Positions 39,901 through 53,922 of a stretch of 64,000 nucleotides of DNA are shown in pieces. This stretch comes from Rhynochetos jubatus. Its lineage: Eukaryota; Chordata; Aves; Eurypygiformes; Rhynochetidae. The notes below the pieces were generated by a model, which made no database searches, was not told where the DNA came from, and saw only the letters and a program-made list of their open reading frames with translations. Location: contig CM050654.1 in NCBI GenBank assembly GCA_027574665.1, positions 36,289,722 through 36,353,721 of the forward strand, given 5' to 3'. The position numbers and the translations under genes are program-made. The stretch's first letter is position 1. The number at the start of each line of letters is the position of its first letter.

Positions 39901-42900
39901 GAGCCCTGTAAATATATCAGGAAAGTTTTACAGAAACCATAGAAACTCTAGTAATTGCATTTAGTGAAGAATACAAAGCTAGAATTTAATTAGGATAACC
40001 TAAGCAGTGCTGAATATTTTCCTGAGATATTCTCCAGCATGTTCATTTGCCTTCACACTGTGCAACAGATGTAGTGATAGTGTGGGAGAACAAAATTCTG
40101 TCCCGAGATTTCCAATTTGTTTCATGTTCTAAGCTCAGCCTGGGCACATGGAGCTTTAAAATGGTTACTAGTCTTTGGATATCCGACTTAGGAACACTGT
40201 GTTTGGTTTTCAGAGATTTGCACGTCTGTGTTTTCACTACAGATCAATGCACGCGCAGATACAAGCTTATCTCACGTTTCAAACTGGCTCACTACTGCCT
40301 TGTGTTTCTCCGCCATGCTATTGCATCACAGAACGATGCAGTTCAGTAGTTGTCCTAGCAAAATTCTTAATAAATACTGGCAGTAAAGTCACTTTTGAAG
40401 AACAGGTCCATCATTTTAGGATTAGTATACAAAGTTTCAGAATGCAAAATGCTGGATTGTCTTCAAAGCGCAGACCCTATCCTATGGGCCTCTTTATTTT
40501 GCATTTACAAAATATTGATGATAAGGGGAACTTCACTCATTATTATTGTAGTTTTTGCATTTCCTTGAAGTGCTTTGACAGCTATTGTGAATAAAACTGT
40601 TACTAATGATGACAGCATGTGATAATGGCCTCTGTGTAATCCAGTAACTATTAGCAGAAAGCTTTTGGAAAGCTACTGGAGTCATATGGTTTGCAGTATT
40701 GGTAGCTGTCAGGTGAATTAAAACAGTACTTTTCTTGGGTTTCAAATCCTAAAACCTTTTTTTTATACAGAAATTGCCAAAACTAAGGTGAAAAGGGGTA
40801 TTCAATAAAACTTTTTTTTAAAATTCCTGTATTTTATTTCAGTCTTTCCTGATTAAGTTTTCCTTTTCTTTTATGCTCCAATTAAAAAGAATTTATCCAC
40901 ATGCTTAAACAGAAATGAATTCAACAAGACATACTGTATATGTATGTGCTGAAGCCCCCTTGGCTTCAGTAGGTCATTGGTGCGTGTGTAAGCTTGGCAT
41001 TGACTTGGCACAGAATTTTAGAAAGATTGCCACTCTTTTAACAGGGTGTAATATTTTTTTGAGATTCATTGCAATAAAGAAGGCAAGGGAATAAACAGAA
41101 GAAGTTGGAAAGCAAAAAGGCAAACAAGCTGAAAAAGGAACTTCAGAGTAAAGGTCCTCCGAGCAAGATTTGTGGAAAATACCGATGTTGTTTGTGTGGT
41201 AAAATAAAGAATTAGATCAGCTCTGACCTACTGCGGGTGTTTGACAATGCAAATCTTACCTTCTGTGTCTGCAGAGAAAAAGTATTTTGTATAGGATATA
41301 TAGGGTGCCGTCAATATTAACCCTTTTTTCTCTGTAGACATAATGGGGATAATAATTATTCTTGGAGAGAGGCAGAAATTACCTTTCAAGTTTTTGAGCA
41401 CAAAGCTATGGGACAGATCATAGCAAATGGGAGTTGGTTACAGAACACAAGGAATCAGAGAAGTAAAAAAATGAACCTGGAATACATCGCCGGTGATTAG
41501 AAAGATTACCTTGTCAGAAGCCTAGGGATTAATTATATTCCCAGAGAAATCAAATGCACATGAAATTAAATTTAAAACTTCCATTATTTCCTGCAGAGTG
41601 GAAGTGGGAAAATCTGAGTGTAACTGCTGCAACGTGGTGCAGAATCAAACTCCTGCTTTTAGGGATCTGTGTAGATCTCAATCATGGCTCTGGCAACCAC
41701 CAGCTGCTCAGATGTAAATCTCTAAGGACTCCATTTGCTCCTGCAGCATTATCCCTGACTTGCAGCCCTAGTGCCTAGTTAGGAGTGAGACTTTCTTCTG
41801 TACTGGCTTATTCTGTCCCTAAAATGAAACCTTCATTAGGCTGTAGGCAAATATACTTGTCTATACCCAGAGTGTGTAGAAATGGGGTATCCAGAAGGTA
41901 ACAGCAGTAGACCAAGTATAGTTGCTGGGGAAATCGTTGGGGAGCTCTGATGCAAACAGGATGTGATACGTTTCTGGATGTGGGCTGTAAAGGCTTTCTG
42001 TGAGCCCGTGGAAGACTCTAGAGATCAAAAGTGTCGAGAAGCAGGTCCCTAGAGAGGTAAAAAGTGCTTTACGAAAGTGACAGAGGATCAGAAAAAAGTG
42101 CCTAATGGAGCAGGGACTCTAGCAGTATCCTAGGAACTAAGAGGGAGCTAAAATCAAGGTTTAGGAAACAAAAGAATATCAAAAGCCAGGGCTGTTGAAT
42201 GGACTAGTTAACAGAACCTCAGGGAGTTAGGCATCCTGTTGGAGTTAGCGGCCAGTTTATAGTGTACATACAGTGTTTATGAAAATGCGTGAGGATGGAT
42301 TAGCTCCTTGGAACACTGGTGGTAATTTTTCAACAATTCTTTGCTCTGTTTTTCTATAAACATTTATATTATCAATTCTTTTATATTTTATGCTTCACAA
42401 TGACATTTGGCTTTGCCAAACGTATCTCAGAGGAACTTTATTATTTTTGTATTGTTTGTGGTATGAGCATGAACTTTGACTTCCTGCCTTCCAATTTAGT
42501 TTGGTGTCTAGCTTTTTGCTGTCTGGGTCACTCATGTTACAGCTGGAGCTTCCTGTTTTCAAACCCGTATCAGCCAACCATGTAAACCTGAGGGTCAGCT
42601 CGTTCAGAAATGATGCATGATTCCAGTCACTTGTTTGCTGTTAGATTTACGTAATGAAAGCTGTCAGGTGCTGTATCAATCTTCTGCACTAGTCAAAGCA
42701 CTTCCTTATTTACAATTCTTGTTTCTTGATGCGCAACTCAGCCACTTAAAAATACTCATGTTCTTTCACTTAGATAACTGAAAACTTCTTTCAGACATAA
42801 CTCAATGGAATTTTGTGAGCCTGATATGGAAAGTCATTAATAATGAAAGTTTCATTTGGAGGCAAAGGGTATTGTGTGTAAAATCTGGGGTGAAACAGTA

Positions 42901-45900
42901 ATCATTTGGGTCTTACTGCATACTCTAGGTCTGCAAGTAAGGTTGTCCATCTGTGTATGTGTATTATTCCCTCCATCTGGAAGAGGAAGGGAGAGTGGAG
43001 GGACATCCCTCGGTCCACACTAGCCTGAAATCTAGGGCTTCAAGAGAGATTTTATTAGGAAATAGAAAATGCTGTGTCCTGCCTCTAAACAAGAAACACC
43101 ATAGGTTCTGGAAGGGTGACTGTGATGGGTCAGTGTGAGCTTCCCAGATCCATCCACGAGTGGACATGTCAGGTCAGACGGCATTAGAGAGAAAGGGTCC
43201 CCCCAGCGGGTCATTGGGAGATCTGTTCCTTCTGGGGGTTCTGGAAGGCAGGGCACTTTTCTGTGAGTGCTAGATTTTCTCCAAGCAGCTTTCTGATGCT
43301 ATTACTTCTAACATGATTGCAGCATTGCCAACCACAAGTGTAAGCTTCTCCTCCCTTGACCGTTTCTCAGCCTTCAAAGTATCATGAGGTTTGCTTAAAT
43401 CATGAGAATTTGAAGCTGCCATACTTACAAAGTTCTTTTTATTTGACTTCTTGTTTTTGCATCTTCAGGATACACCCAAGTCACACTGGCAATCTTTCCT
43501 CCAGAAAGGTCACATGTTGACCCAGAATTACATCAGCTGAGGTCTGCAGGAAAACATGAAGCGCTGCGTTAGGTGCAATAAAAACCGAGGCTTACCAACG
43601 CTGTGGCAGATGGAGTGCAATCAAAACTGGCTTGCTCTCTTGTGATTCAGCATGAATTTGGAGTAACTTCTGTAAATCTGAAGAGTATTTATTCTGCAGC
43701 AAGAGAAAGAACGCATTCATCTGCTTAGGGTTGCTTGATTAATTAGCAGAAGGGATGATTACTAATTTAAAAAGAAAAAGCATTTGCAACATGTAGGTGT
43801 TGCTTTTCTTTACAATTAAGAAACCTGTGCAGAGCTCTAACAATGTAAAATGGCCCTTACCTGCATTGAAACCACATTTAAGCTACAGCAATGTAATAAG
43901 AATAATTTCCACTGAAATTTCTGTCCATTTAGGGCTTCTGATCACAGTTAAGGAGTTGTCTATGTTTGGCAAACAGGCCACCTAATTTGCCTGAGCAAAA
44001 TGTGTATACCTTCTTCATATCTGTGAGATTCATTGCCAATACAAAGTATCTCCTAGTCAGTGCACTTGTCTCTCTTCTATTCTTTTTTAAAAATTAATTT
44101 ATTTGATAGGTAATAATACAATGTGAGTTTCAGCTCAGTCAGGTTCAGATTGTCCAAGGAAATGTTGCACTGAGAGTGTGAGTAGTGCTAATTGAAATAA
44201 CCGAGTCACAGGTGATCATGAGGGGAATCAGAAAATTAACACTTTCTTTTACTTCATAGTCATTTTATATGATTGAGAGCTTTGTGCATCTTTGAGTTGG
44301 CCTTTGTCAGCCTCAAATTTCCCAGGAGAAAGCGTGCACACAGGGGATTCATCTGTCAAGCTTTTAATACGCAAACATACACATATATCCAGACGCACAC
44401 ATACACAAACAGGGATGTGCAGGCACACATGTGCACAGTGATCTTTGTTTTAGAGAAAACAAACTCAGACAAGTGCAGCATAACCATGGAGAAGGCAGCA
44501 CATTTTTCTTCTTGAGGGAATTCACTCTGGAAGCCTGTGTCACCAATTCAGAGTATTCTTACTCTATTACAGATGGGTAAGTGTCCTCATCACGATCAAG
44601 TTCTGAGGTTTCTAAGCAATGAAGGTGTCAACCACAGTCTTTACCCTAAAGGGGGTAAAACAATGTATATGCCTTGCTAGCAAACTGGGGAGCACCCTAT
44701 GATTAAAATACATGATTATTCAGCATTCTACTGGATGTCAATGTAGAACATGTTTAATACACTCATGCCATCCTGTGTTTCAGAGAACACAGGTTGCTGT
44801 ATTTCGAATTGTTAGCATTTTCTGAAGGTCAGCACCTTCGTACTCAATGTACTGCAGCCTCTCGGGTCTGATCCTAGAGGAGGATCACATAGGGTATATC
44901 TATATTTAGTGCACTGGAGGCGTTCTTTTTAGCTGTGGGTTTTCTGTGTCTGTGCTTCAGTGGTGCAGTCTAGAGTCTCTGCACAGCCAAGTGCAGGAAG
45001 CAGTTTCACGACTGATGGAAACCAAAGTTAAGCTGCACACCAAGCACCATGCAGAGAGCGGTACTTATGGTGTGGATGCAAGGTACCCCCTCGAGAGGAA
45101 AGTGCATCTTCTCTGAGGATGGTCCCCACCAGTTCGCTTTCTGCATGTGGGATTTTGTTAGTAACAGGAGCATCGTGGGGGTGATGATAGGTTTGGTTAA
45201 TTCAGGGCCGACTACAGCCCAGCTTGTAGGTGGGTACCGAAGTGTTCTTAGGTCTTTGGCTTTGGACAGCTTTTTAAGGAGAATTTACTAAATGCTTGTT
45301 CAGGATTAAAGGTGAGGGCCTGGCAGGGTCAAAGTGATAAGAGCTAGAGAGGCCAAAGCATCTGTCTATTTTTAGTGGATAGGACTCAGTGAGACCATAA
45401 CAGAAACTGTTCTCAGCTGGGAAGGTCTGTAGCCTCTCCATGATCACCTGGCACTATTGCCACGCAGGACATGAAATAGCAGTAGAGATGTGACTGGTAT
45501 ACCTAGGCTGACACCACTGATAAACAAATCAGGAGTCCCTCATCTATTCTGTTGTAACATATATATTTTTCTTCAAAGCATGCAGCAGCATTTGTACTAG
45601 GAAGTGTCTAATTTAAATTATCACTGTAACTGGTTAATTACATAAAGTATACCTTAGTTCTTTAGGCTGCTGCAGAACTTACGTTGATGGTAAAGCATCA
45701 TTGGATTCCCTATCTTCCTTTTATTTCGATACCATAGTGGTGTCCCACGCAAGTTAAGTTTCCACCCTACCTAATTAAAGCTCATATTTATTAACTCAGA
45801 CAAGATGTTCAAGAAATGTGGACCTCCAAGGTGTAGTGGTAATCTCCTACTACTGTCACCTTACTGAAGTAGAAATTATATATACTCTTAATTTTCCCTT

Positions 45901-46424
45901 CGGGAATCCTCAGTAACCTGTATGAGCTCTCTAACTCTGCCACGAAGTTTCATTTGTATCTGTGGTGATTATTTGAAACACTGAGTCTTGCTTGTAATTC
46001 AGCTAGATCAGGCTTCTCCTATGCTGTGATTTTACCTAACAGTGCTGCACCTTCTCCATGTACCAAAGGAATAAAAGCATGAGCTCCAGTGGCTGCAGGA
46101 AATGTTCTGTGGTTACATTTGTTTGTTTGTTTCTGTCTTCAGAGATTACATGTGATAACAAGGGTTTAAAAAACCCCTTTCCTTATTTGTTGGATAACCA
46201 CAAGAAAGAAGAGGGACAGATATTTGAAGGGGCTAAGAAACGAACAGTACTAGATAGCACCCAGTCTGGATATTGATTTAACCCCCCTTTAAATCCAGCA
46301 CTTGACTACAGAAAGCCTGCTGCAGGCTGAATTTCTGCTTAAGACAGATTCTCTACAAACTTCCTCATATTTAGTTCATGTGAAGGGGGAAAACAGCTGG
46401 AACTTGTGCGGTTTACTGAGTAGA
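36931..46424. other. Gene-free 5' flank, 37-46 kb
   Basis: No supported gene. Frames of up to 139 codons (40175-40594, plus) match nothing I know. There is a poly-T run at about 39430-39446, a GC-richer patch at about 38570-38760 and a CA-type microsatellite. The stretch 43540-43790 looks unique and rich in ATTA homeodomain-type cores. Confidence 0.55.
44371..44436 (+). repeat. Degenerate (CA)n microsatellite
   Basis: A run rich in ACACAT and ACAC units with interruptions, ending in GCACACATGTGCACAG, which contains the palindrome GCACATGTGC-like core. Confidence 0.75.
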
Positions 46425-46560
46425 CAAGTCCCGTGTGCTGGAGCCAGGGAGTATCCTGGATTTAATCACGGCTCAAGATTCTGACTCATTATGTGACCCC
46501 GAGCAAATCATTTGACCTTCTTGATCTTCTGCCAGCTCAGATGGAAAATTAGGTAGAAAG
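46425..46560 (+). mobile_element. MIR-type SINE fossil
   Basis: GTCCCGTGTGCTGGAGCCAG, then CCTGGATTTAATCACGGCTC, then TGACTCATTATGTGACC, then GAGCAAATCATTTGACC match the MIR core order (a CTGGGTTCTAATCC box, GGCTCTG, TGTGTGACCTTGGGC, AAGTCACTTAACC). It is diverged and in plus orientation. Confidence 0.65.
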
Positions 46561-49500
46561 CAAAGACTGCAGTGGAAATTTGGTTCTGTAACTGAATTGG
46601 ATAGATGAAACAAAATGAGTAAATGTACAGGTGTTTCCCTGTACTCACACTATTGATACCAATGGGAGCCACAGCAGGATGCAAACAAAAGACAGAAAAA
46701 GCAAATGTTTTGGCATTTTTTTCTGGCTGAGCATAATCTTTCATAATATGCAGCTACTCCCTTGAAACAACCCAGTACAACGGTTAAAATAAAGCAGTTC
46801 AGTGTGCTGTGATTACTAAGGTCCCATCCGCTAGGATGTGACTTTGATAGTCACAATCATTTTTTCTGCTCTTATATTTCTCCTTGGTCTTTGACTTTGG
46901 CACGGCTTTTGATAGCATTCACTTTCACTTGTCCTGTCTTGAACAGAACAGCCCCAGAAGTTCATAAACCACTATGGAAGATTCTACACAATCGGGAGAG
47001 AAGGTTCTCGCTGTCAGAATGGCAGGATCTTATCAATACTTCTACCACAGTCTCACACTGGGCCTCTGTTTTCATCCTACCTACCTACCAAATGTTTGCA
47101 TTGAGACATTCTCTGATATACTGAAATTAGTAATACTTGGAAATCCTAAGATCAAATACGCAATTAAAACAAAAAGGTTTTTTTTCTTTTAAAATAGAAA
47201 TTTGTTGTGAAAGTGTGATAAAAGGAATGGCTGCGATAACGTTCAGGTTGGGTTGTTAGCGCCTTCAGGAGGGAAGATCAGAGAAAGACGTGGTGCAATT
47301 AAAGAGAGAAGGAAATAAAGTACATGGTGTAGCCCGAGCAGGAATTGAAAACAGATAAAACGAAAAGTTTTACGTTATATTCCTTCTCCACCCATGTTCC
47401 CAAAGCTCCTTTAAAAAACTGACATTCTGGAAAAAATTGTTACAGTTCTGGTTACATCATGGGCCACTCGATCAAGCTTGTTATGATGTCACCACAGCCA
47501 CAAAATTATTTCAACTCTTCTTACTCGCATTGCTTTTATAATTCTTCATTATGTGTAACTGCTGCATTAAAACCTGTAAACACCAACTGCAAGTCCGTTT
47601 GACCTTCCACTAAGAATTCAAGAGTGACTGACCTACTCCCCATTGCAGTTTTATTGCATTGTTTTATTTTTATTACCATGCTACGGAAAACATGTTCATA
47701 TTACTGAAATCCATCTGAGAGAGATCTTATTACCTGAAAACATGGGGGTTTTTGATCTTTATACATCAAAGGTAATCCTTTTCAAGCCTACAATTGGTTT
47801 AGGGCCAGCCACGTGAGTGCCACTTTTATTCTTGTTTTCTAAGAATGGCTATGTCAGAAAACCCCCTCTTCCTCAACGCCCTTTAGTTTACATGATTTTC
47901 GGTTTCCTCTTTAAAAATGTATAACTATATATTAATTATATTTCTTTTCCACTGCAAAGCAGACTCCAGCCTTCAATGCCTTAAAGCACTAACTGCGGGG
48001 AAGGAAATTTCTTTGCATTGTTATGAAGTCTGGAACATTTTCCCTATTTAGCATTAAAGTATTATTTTCTCATGTATTTTTTTCCAGTTAGTATGTGAGC
48101 CTGAAATTATTTTGAGTTTTTTTGGCCCTGAATATCTATTGTCTCTGATGGACTTTAGCCTGATGCAAGCTACCTACAGAATAGGCGAGACAAAATCCAA
48201 CCCTTGAAGTAAATCCTGACCTACATAAATTCCTGTCTTTGAAATAGAAGTAAAACTTTCATCTGAGCTTCTGAGAGAAGTGTTTGAAAACCAGACTGAG
48301 ACACGAATTTCATGGCGTGATCCTGTCTTGTTGATTTGAACTGTCCTATAGTTACACTGAAGTTATTTTGATTAGGGTAGTAAAGGAAACTGTTTCTGGT
48401 TCAGTCTGATTCATCATGCCCAGACTTCTTTCTCATGACTGATTAAACAAAACACCATGTATTGTGTGTGCCCATTCCTATGGCAACCAGAAACACTGAA
48501 CATCAATGAAACTGATTAGAAATTGGGGTTCTTTATATTCAGAAACATGTCTTTTGTGTGGATACTTTCCTATAAGTTTGGATTAATGAGTTAGCTTTGG
48601 GAAAGCAATCTCTAAATTTGCTCCCACAAGTACATATGGCCATAGGTGCACGGTAGTAATTTGTATGTGCAAATTAGCATTTTCAGAAGAAGCAAACAAA
48701 GGCAAATCATTTGTTTAAGATGTGGATCTGGGAAGCCAGAGTTCTTTCCCAGATTCAAACACAAACATCTTGTTTGGCCTTGGACCTTGTCACATAAAGA
48801 TTTTTTTTTTAAAAGGTCCGTACTTTTGGGCACTTCTGTTTTCAGGCACAATAGGTACTTTAAGCCTTTTTTTTTCTCAGATGTTGTGTATATCTATGAT
48901 TTTAGTTGCTGTCTGTGAGAAACTTTAGTTGTTTACCACTCGAAAAATCATGCCTTAAAGCACATCAAAATAGCATAAATACTTGTTTTCATGTAATAGC
49001 CCACTGTGCGGAACATTTTTTCACTTCCCTTGTCTGGACCATTGATGTTATTTTCTTAAAATAAGAAGGAAGTTGTTGCTTTCTTCTACCAACAGGTTCC
49101 AATTGCTCTGCTTGTTTAGTGCTGTCTTTTCCAAACAAGTAACATATGAACTAAACTGGCCATTTTCATTTATGCATGAAGATTACGCATAATGGGTGTT
49201 GATAGACATGTCAATTATAGCAGGATGAATCTAACTTCAGAAATGAATCCAGCTTGGCCTGTATCGGTTGTGTGGAAAAGAGAAACAGCTTTGATCTTGC
49301 CTCATGTAAGAGGGTTCACTGAATTTTACTATTCCTGGAAGTGCACCTGCTTAGGCCTTGGAAGAGGATGCTAAACATATGCAGAGTTTGTCTTTGTACT
49401 TACTCTCTTAGCTGTGAAAGAATATCTATCTCTGTGTTTGTAAACCATGTCTGGAGTGAGATTCCATTATTTTTCTCCCTGCTTACATGAATGCTTCAAG

Positions 49501-52500
49501 GACAGGCATTAGCTCCTAATATCTTGGCCCTTATAAACCCCTGGTAGACAAGTTCAGAGATCTTACATATGAAAGTAATCTGGCGAGACTGTGATGGGGA
49601 GAAGCTTAACATTGGCAAAGTCTGAACAATTAATGTGGTGGGTTCAGGATGAGGTATCTGAGATCTTTAATTTTTTTTTCCCCACAAGGAGACCCGAAAT
49701 GAGCTAGCATGAAGAATGAATTTATGAATTCCCTATAGAATATGATTTTTCCTGGCCATGGGAAGGTCACTGGTAGGGCAGGGTAGGTAGGATTAGAGAT
49801 ACAGACTTAGCTTGATGATTTATTTTTAGTTTGAAACTAATATCACTTTTCTATTATAGTGCTCAGTTGCAGCCCATGACAGATGGGAAGAATCCACAGC
49901 CATTTGAACTGCTTATAATATTTCAGCATTTACCACTGAAACCCTTTAGCTCATTGTGTGTTATTTTAGAGAGAAGTGATTAAAACAAAAAAATAACATA
50001 AATCAAATTTTTTTCCCCTCTTTCTCTCCCCTTCTTTTCTTCTTTGGAAGGACTCCAGGACATACATTAAAAAGTCTAATGCCAAATGCCAACAAAGACT
50101 GAACTACTACCACGATAAGACTTTAAAATATTTTTTGGTAGAACATAAAAAGGGCATACAAACGGGAGAATTTTTATTTTATTGGATTACAGATAAAATG
50201 CTGAATACCCAGTCATCTCTCAATCAGACATTAAGCTTTTTGAAAGAATTTCGGTTGACTTTAATAATTGTGTAACAGCTTTTTATCCAAAGCTTTGTTT
50301 AAAAGAAGGCTTGGGAGTTTGACACTCAGACATGTTTGTTCCAATCAACTTATTGTAGATGTGTTTAGTATGCCATAACTGCAGATGCCCATGGACTTTA
50401 GAAGGTGCTGAAGGATTGTTAAACACACTGAGACTCAAGGAAATGATTTTATTTGAGAAAATTATCCAAAATATGGCAGAGGAGCTGATAGTAGAATTCA
50501 GGACTCTTGACTCCATTCACCACCATAACTTTGGAAGGCACTGCTTTCTTATCCCTGTACTCCATGGAAATATTAACTTTAGCAAAAAAATCTTACAAGA
50601 GTAAACTTGTATTTGCCAACGTTCCTCTGCTGTTGATACTTCGGTATTTATAAAAGCTGTAACAAGTTACAGACTATTCTTTATCATTGTCTCCATGGCT
50701 AATCTCTCCCAGATGAGGAGAGCTGGAAGGACTGCCAGATAACAGCCTGGCACTTGTTTAGCTGTCCAGGAAGTAGTATCCTAAATAGGACAGATTCCTA
50801 TGCTCCTCTAATAAATGTAAACTACAATGTGGTGAATGAGATGCTACATGACAGTGGTAAATGCAGAAAGTATCCAGGGAAGTGGATTCATGTCTCAGTC
50901 AAGGAATGGGCATTTTCATGGCCTTCTTGGATATGAAGCTACATCATATCCCACACAGGGGAAAGATTAAATAGAAAAAGGTTATGTAGGAAAATTGTTT
51001 AATTTTGGTGTACCAGCAGCAATAATCATACAGGAATGACAGAGGGATGATACCTTCGGGCCCTGCCTGAAGTTGCTCTCTCCTTTGTAAAACTGCTTAG
51101 CAGAATGACTAAGATTATAGGACTTAATTAGTGTATGGAAGGTATGGATGAAAATCTGAGGCACATACATGATTCATAGGAACAAGGGATGGGTGAATAG
51201 TCAAGTCACAGTGGGGATCCTGAAATCCATTGAAAACAGGCAGATTTAATGGTGCCACTGATGTGTCTACCTTCTGCTAATGCCACTAATAGTTTCTCTG
51301 TAGGTCAACTATTCTCTCTGTGCCTTTCTCCATTATGGTGTCCTGAGCTTGTCTGCCTCATTCATTTATGGCGGTAATAGACTCGGCTGACTGCACTGAC
51401 AGGTATGAAATATTGCTGCCAAAGACTAACGGGCGAGATTAATCTTGTAAAACAAATTCTGCCCATTTCATATAAAAATTGTCCTCTGCCAAAGGGTTAT
51501 ATAAACTCCAAATCTAATCAATACTGCAAAGCAAGTGGTCTTGAGTAGGCAGCAATTAAGGAATTAGGGCGTTCTTCTGAAAGGGAAAGTCCTTTGCAAT
51601 AAAATAGGTGCCATGAAAGTGACAAAGTGATTATGTGGCTTCTTTGGTGTTGAAAGGGCATGCTAGTCAAACTGGCTCCGAGACCCAGCAGGTGGGTTCC
51701 CCACCTGAATGGTCCCTGGAACATGTGGCTGAACCTCAAAACAAAAGAGAATGTAAACAGTTTTGGATAGGCTCCCAGACAGAGTCTGAGCCATGAGATA
51801 AAATCTTTAAAGAAAGAGACCAGAGATAAACTCAGTTTGAAGGAGAAAGAGGCTTTGGACTAGGATAGAAAAAAAGGAAAACAGAATCGTCAAAAGAAAC
51901 TGTAAATAAAAGTAGATTAAGATAGTTTAAATATGTCCACTGGCTGGTCATTTGTCTGTTGAAAGAAACCACTTCTCAAGTTGCTGTGGGCCAACTGATC
52001 AGTACAACGAGGATTTATGGCCAGAAACACAGACCTTTCTTGTTACTAATGCTAACCCATTTTTTGTTAGCCTGTTGTTCCAATGTCCTGTGCTTTGGGG
52101 ACAGTTACAAGATCTAAGTCCATTAGTGACAGATGGGAGGGAACTTTATAAGAATGGGACACAAAGCAGGTGTCTGACGGACTGTGGAACAGTGTCATTC
52201 TTCTTATAATCTCACCTAATTTATGTTGTCCTTTTCTGTTCACTTTAATTCTGGTCACTTTTGTTCGCGTTAATTTAGTTTTCCTCTTCTCATTTTGTGT
52301 ATTCTAGCTAAGGCAAGGGGTGGTATCGGCCTGAATATCTGATCTGCTTGCTGGTGGATGTTGGAATTAGAGATGAACAAGAACCCTACGAAATCATAAA
52401 CTATAATGAATTATATTGGGCTTAATGTTCTGATTTTGTCTGCCTCATTTACTTCCCTGGAAATCTGCTTCTCTATTTCACACTTCTGTGTTCTTTGCCA

Positions 52501-53877
52501 ATGAGTTTTTGTTTTGCCCCTTTTCTGCCACTCTTGTTATGGTGGTGATTTCTGTACGCTGGACAGCTGTCCACCAGGAGCGTTTCATTCCCCGATTTAC
52601 TTCTCAGTTGCCCAGTTGCAGTGACTTTCAGTCACTAGTGACCTGGTTCCCATTCATACCTTTGACCTGAGCTCAGTGGGTTTTGCTGTAATGGGCTCTG
52701 ATTAGCTGCTGACAGAGACAGGGAGGAGAAACTACAAATCCTTCTATTGTGAAATAGAGTCTGACCTTCCATTCACTGAAGTCAGAGATTCCCAGGGAAT
52801 CAGGATTGGGTCCAAAGTCTTGAAAGAAGCTTAAGCTCCTTGAATTTTCATGTGTAGCAGCAGAAATGACATTCTTGGCTCTCTAAATTATATCTTTCAG
52901 AAGGCCACACTGCTGTTTATTCTCTCTTGCCATACTATCTTAGTTATGAATTCATCATGTCTGAAACCCTAAAATACAGAGTCAAACAATGACACTCACA
53001 GTGATCCCAAGTCCTCATTACCTTCCTTCTTTAGATGTGGGTAGCTAGTCTTGCATACATCATCCTAACAATATTTACCCAAAGCCATGAAAACTGCTGG
53101 AATTGTGCTTTGCCTCTGCTGTACAAAGTACACATTTTAATAGGCATGGGTCAAAAGCAAATTGACTTTTTAGGGGAAACAGGCTGCTCCTCAAAAACTA
53201 TTAGGGATTCTGTCATCTGGAATCTCCCTATCCTGTTGACTTTATTTACAGATTTCATGAAAAATACAACATCATAACATTGATGTATAGACCCTCTAGC
53301 ATTCAATTTCTTTAAAGGATGCCTCCAGATGAAATAAGGATGCTGGTCATGAATCCATGCATGTGGAGGCAATACTAATGAAACTAAGCACTGTGGAATA
53401 TATTGCACACAAAGGCTTTTTAAAAATGTAGTCATACGCTTTGGAAATAAAGCAATTTGGCATCTTCCCATGGCTACAAATGAGGTAGTGTTATGGAAGG
53501 GCGAGTCGGGTAATAAAATGACAGTTGTGGAGTGTTATTGACAACTTTTTTTGTAATTGCAAACTAGGTCTCCATTTATCCACATTGTCCAAGCTCTGGT
53601 CTTCTTTAGGAGTAAAACACAACCCTGGGATGGCAACATGTCATTCGGTCTGTTGGAATAATACTTTATCATAAGCAATTAAAACATCTTTTATTATTAT
53701 GTTTTTCTTTTTATTATTATTATCATGCTCACAACCATAACTCAAATGCTTCATGGAAAGAAAAAGTACTTTGTAGTTTCCTACAAAGCAGGTAGGTAAG
53801 ACATACACAAGGCAGGTGTTATACAAGTTGAAGGAACAATTTGAGAGCAAGAGAAGAAAGCTGGGTGTTTTGGGAGG

Positions 53878-53922
53878 GAAAAGGCTCTATTAGAAGCATG
53901 AAAAAGGCTCTGTTAGAAGCAC
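53878..53922 (+). repeat. 22/23-bp tandem duplication
   Basis: Two adjacent units beginning GAAAAGGCTCTATTAGAAGC (53878) and GAAAAAGGCTCTGTTAGAAG (53900), differing by one inserted A and a few substitutions. A small local duplication with no coding context. Confidence 0.85.

Noticed and set aside
40175..40594. 139-codon plus-strand frame
   Set aside because: No domain, signal peptide or homology I can recognise, and ordinary AT-rich composition; consistent with a chance frame in 64 kb.
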